From Flavobacteriales bacterium (GTDB lineage: Bacteria; Bacteroidota; Bacteroidia; UBA10329): a stretch of DNA of 6,128 bases. The stretch is from positions 1 through 6,128 of the forward strand of contig DMRV01000317.1 of the NCBI GenBank assembly GCA_003456455.1, given 5' to 3'. The notes under the pieces were generated by a model that saw only the letters and a program-made list of their open reading frames with translations, ran no database searches and was not told the origin of the DNA. Of this stretch, positions 4,894 through 6,128 are shown piece after piece (position 1 is the stretch's first letter; every line of letters starts with the position of its first letter). The position numbers and the translations under genes are program-made.

Positions 4894-6128
4894 ATGCAGA
4901 TTCTCGCGTTTATCGGATTTACGGCTTTTGTTGCCATCATTTCATACCTGTACACTAGAAACACGAACGAAAGTTCCTCTGATGGTTACTTCTTAGGGGG
5001 AAGGAGTCTTACTGGTGTCGTAATTGCTGGTTCTCTGCTACTTACTAACCTGTCTACCGAGCAGATAGTTGGCCTAAACGGTGCGGCTTTCAAGGAAGGT
5101 TTACTGGTAATGGCGTGGGAAACGTTGGCCGCAATAGCCATGGTGGTTACAGCGCTGTTTTTACTTCCGAAATATCTTAAAGGCGGCATTACAACAGTTC
5201 CGCAATTTCTAGAACGGAGATATGATGTCGCAACGCGCTCCATTACTTCCGCACTGTTCCTTAGCGGCTACATGATTGTGCTGCTGCCAATTGTTCTGTA
5301 TTCAGGCGCTTTGGCCATAAGCACCATGTTTGATGTACCCGAAATGCTGGGTGTTTCTGAAACTGTAGCTCTTTGGATAACCGTTTGGGGTATTGGCTTG
5401 ATAGGATCTGTCTACGCCATTTTTGGTGGATTAAAAGCGGTAGCAATTTCAGATACTATTAATGCCGTAGGCTTAATTGTAGGAGGGATGCTCATTCCCT
5501 TTTTGGGCCTTTTGGCCGTTGGCGATGGTAGCGTTATTCAAGGTATGAGCACAATTTTGGAGGCGCATCCAGAGAAATTCAATTCGTTGGGAAGCGAGTC
5601 GGCATCGGTTCCATTTTCAACCATTTTCACTGGAATGATGCTGGTTCAGTTGTTTTATTGGGGAACAAACCAAGCAATCATTCAGCGCGCATTAGGTGCT
5701 AAGAACCTGAAAGAAGGACAGAAGGGTTTACTCCTCGCATCTTTCATCAAAATTCTTGGTCCGCTAATCGTGGTGTTACCAGGGATTATTGCCTTTCACA
5801 TGTTTGGAGATACGCTGGAGAATCCCGATCAAGCGTACCCAATGTTGGTGAAAGCTGTGCTGCCAGCGGGAGCCGTGGGTTTCTTTGCTGCCGTTTTATT
5901 CGGGGCTATTCTCAGTTCTTTTAACTCGGCACTCAATAGCTCCGTTACCCTTTTTGGATTTGACCTTTACAAGCAATATGTGAAGAAAGATGCCACCGAA
6001 AAGCAAGTAGTGAAGGCAGGAAAAATGTTCGGAGTTGTTTTGGCGTTGTTTTCTATGGGCATTGCTCCGTTAATTGCAAATGCGCCAGACGGACTTTTCG
6101 GCTATTTGCAGGAAGTGAATGGCTGCTA
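4894..6128 (+). CDS. Sodium/solute symporter of the vSGLT/YidK type, C-terminus cut by window edge
   Basis: The reading frame opens at ATG 4894 (MQILAFIGFTAFVAIISYLY) and stays open for 411 codons to the right edge. The start is fixed because the same frame has a stop at 4864-4866 and no earlier ATG. It is a multi-pass inner-membrane SSS-family (SLC5-like) transporter. Marks include GYFLGGRSLTG (31-41), LTNLSTEQIVGLNG (50-63), YAIFGGLKAV (174-183), FYWGTNQAIIQR (254-265) and SSFNSALNSS (341-350). By recalled alignment with Vibrio vSGLT, Q57, E76, Y255, W256 and K286 match sugar-site residues Q69, E88, Y263, W264 and K294; S341 and S342 match the sodium-site serines 364/365. It also closely follows E. 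coli YidK, ending near YidK's IANAP...LNG segment. Uptake of a sugar or sugar-like solute with Na+ is therefore likely; the exact substrate is unknown. Relatives have about 530-570 residues, so roughly a quarter is missing. Confidence 0.9.
   Translation, partial: MQILAFIGFTAFVAIISYLYTRNTNESSSDGYFLGGRSLTGVVIAGSLLLTNLSTEQIVGLNGAAFKEGLLVMAWETLAAIAMVVTALFLLPKYLKGGITTVPQFLERRYDVATRSITSALFLSGYMIVLLPIVLYSGALAISTMFDVPEMLGVSETVALWITVWGIGLIGSVYAIFGGLKAVAISDTINAVGLIVGGMLIPFLGLLAVGDGSVIQGMSTILEAHPEKFNSLGSESASVPFSTIFTGMMLVQLFYWGTNQAIIQRALGAKNLKEGQKGLLLASFIKILGPLIVVLPGIIAFHMFGDTLENPDQAYPMLVKAVLPAGAVGFFAAVLFGAILSSFNSALNSSVTLFGFDLYKQYVKKDATEKQVVKAGKMFGVVLALFSMGIAPLIANAPDGLFGYLQEVNGC

Noticed and set aside
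4986..5243. Minus-strand ORF of 85 codons inside the symporter gene
   Set aside because: The plus-strand frame encodes an unmistakable SSS-family protein throughout; the antisense frame has no family resemblance.
1..6128. Mobile element, CRISPR array, tRNA/rRNA or defence system
   Set aside because: No transposase or integrase, no regularly spaced repeats, no tRNA-like cloverleaf and no nuclease or toxin genes were seen; all long frames belong to metabolic, transport or envelope families.

Overview
The window most likely comes from a member of the Bacteroidota, probably Flavobacteriales. The evidence is a 54-residue protein that I recognise from memory as the flavobacterial 'Lacal_2735' family, start codons with no clear Shine-Dalgarno sequence, moderate-to-low GC content, and weak matches to the Bacteroidota promoter box TAnnTTTG. 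This placement is an inference from gene content; there is no rRNA in the window.

Layout: six genes lie head to tail on the minus strand from 4123 down to the left edge, and two lie on the plus strand from 4216 to the right edge. A 92-bp divergent intergenic region (4124-4215) separates the groups. In order of transcription, the minus-strand cluster encodes an ABC exporter ATPase, its six-helix ABC-2-type permease, a secreted LolA-like periplasmic protein, a divergent short-chain dehydrogenase (SDR) fold protein, the 54-aa Lacal_2735-type protein, and an NmrA/YbjT-like NAD(P)-binding protein cut off by the window edge. The first four genes are joined by three consecutive 4-bp ATGA stop/start overlaps. 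The fifth follows after 3 bp and the sixth after 26 bp, so this is very probably one translationally coupled operon.

The plus-strand group encodes a SOUL-type haem-binding-fold protein with a signal peptide or signal anchor, then a sodium/solute symporter of the vSGLT/YidK type that runs off the right edge. A 60-bp gap between them can form two mutually exclusive hairpins.

How the genes may work together: the ATPase and permease form a recognisable exporter of unknown substrate. The coupled LolA-like protein could carry a hydrophobic ligand in the periplasm, which would suggest an envelope or lipid-related role; this is inference. The SDR-fold protein has lost most of the classical catalytic residues (Tyr is Val131) and may be a binding protein or a non-canonical enzyme. 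There is no sign of mobile elements, CRISPR, RNA genes or phage genes. No complete new defence or mobile system is visible; the most unusual items are the coupled ABC/LolA/SDR arrangement and the altered SDR active site.
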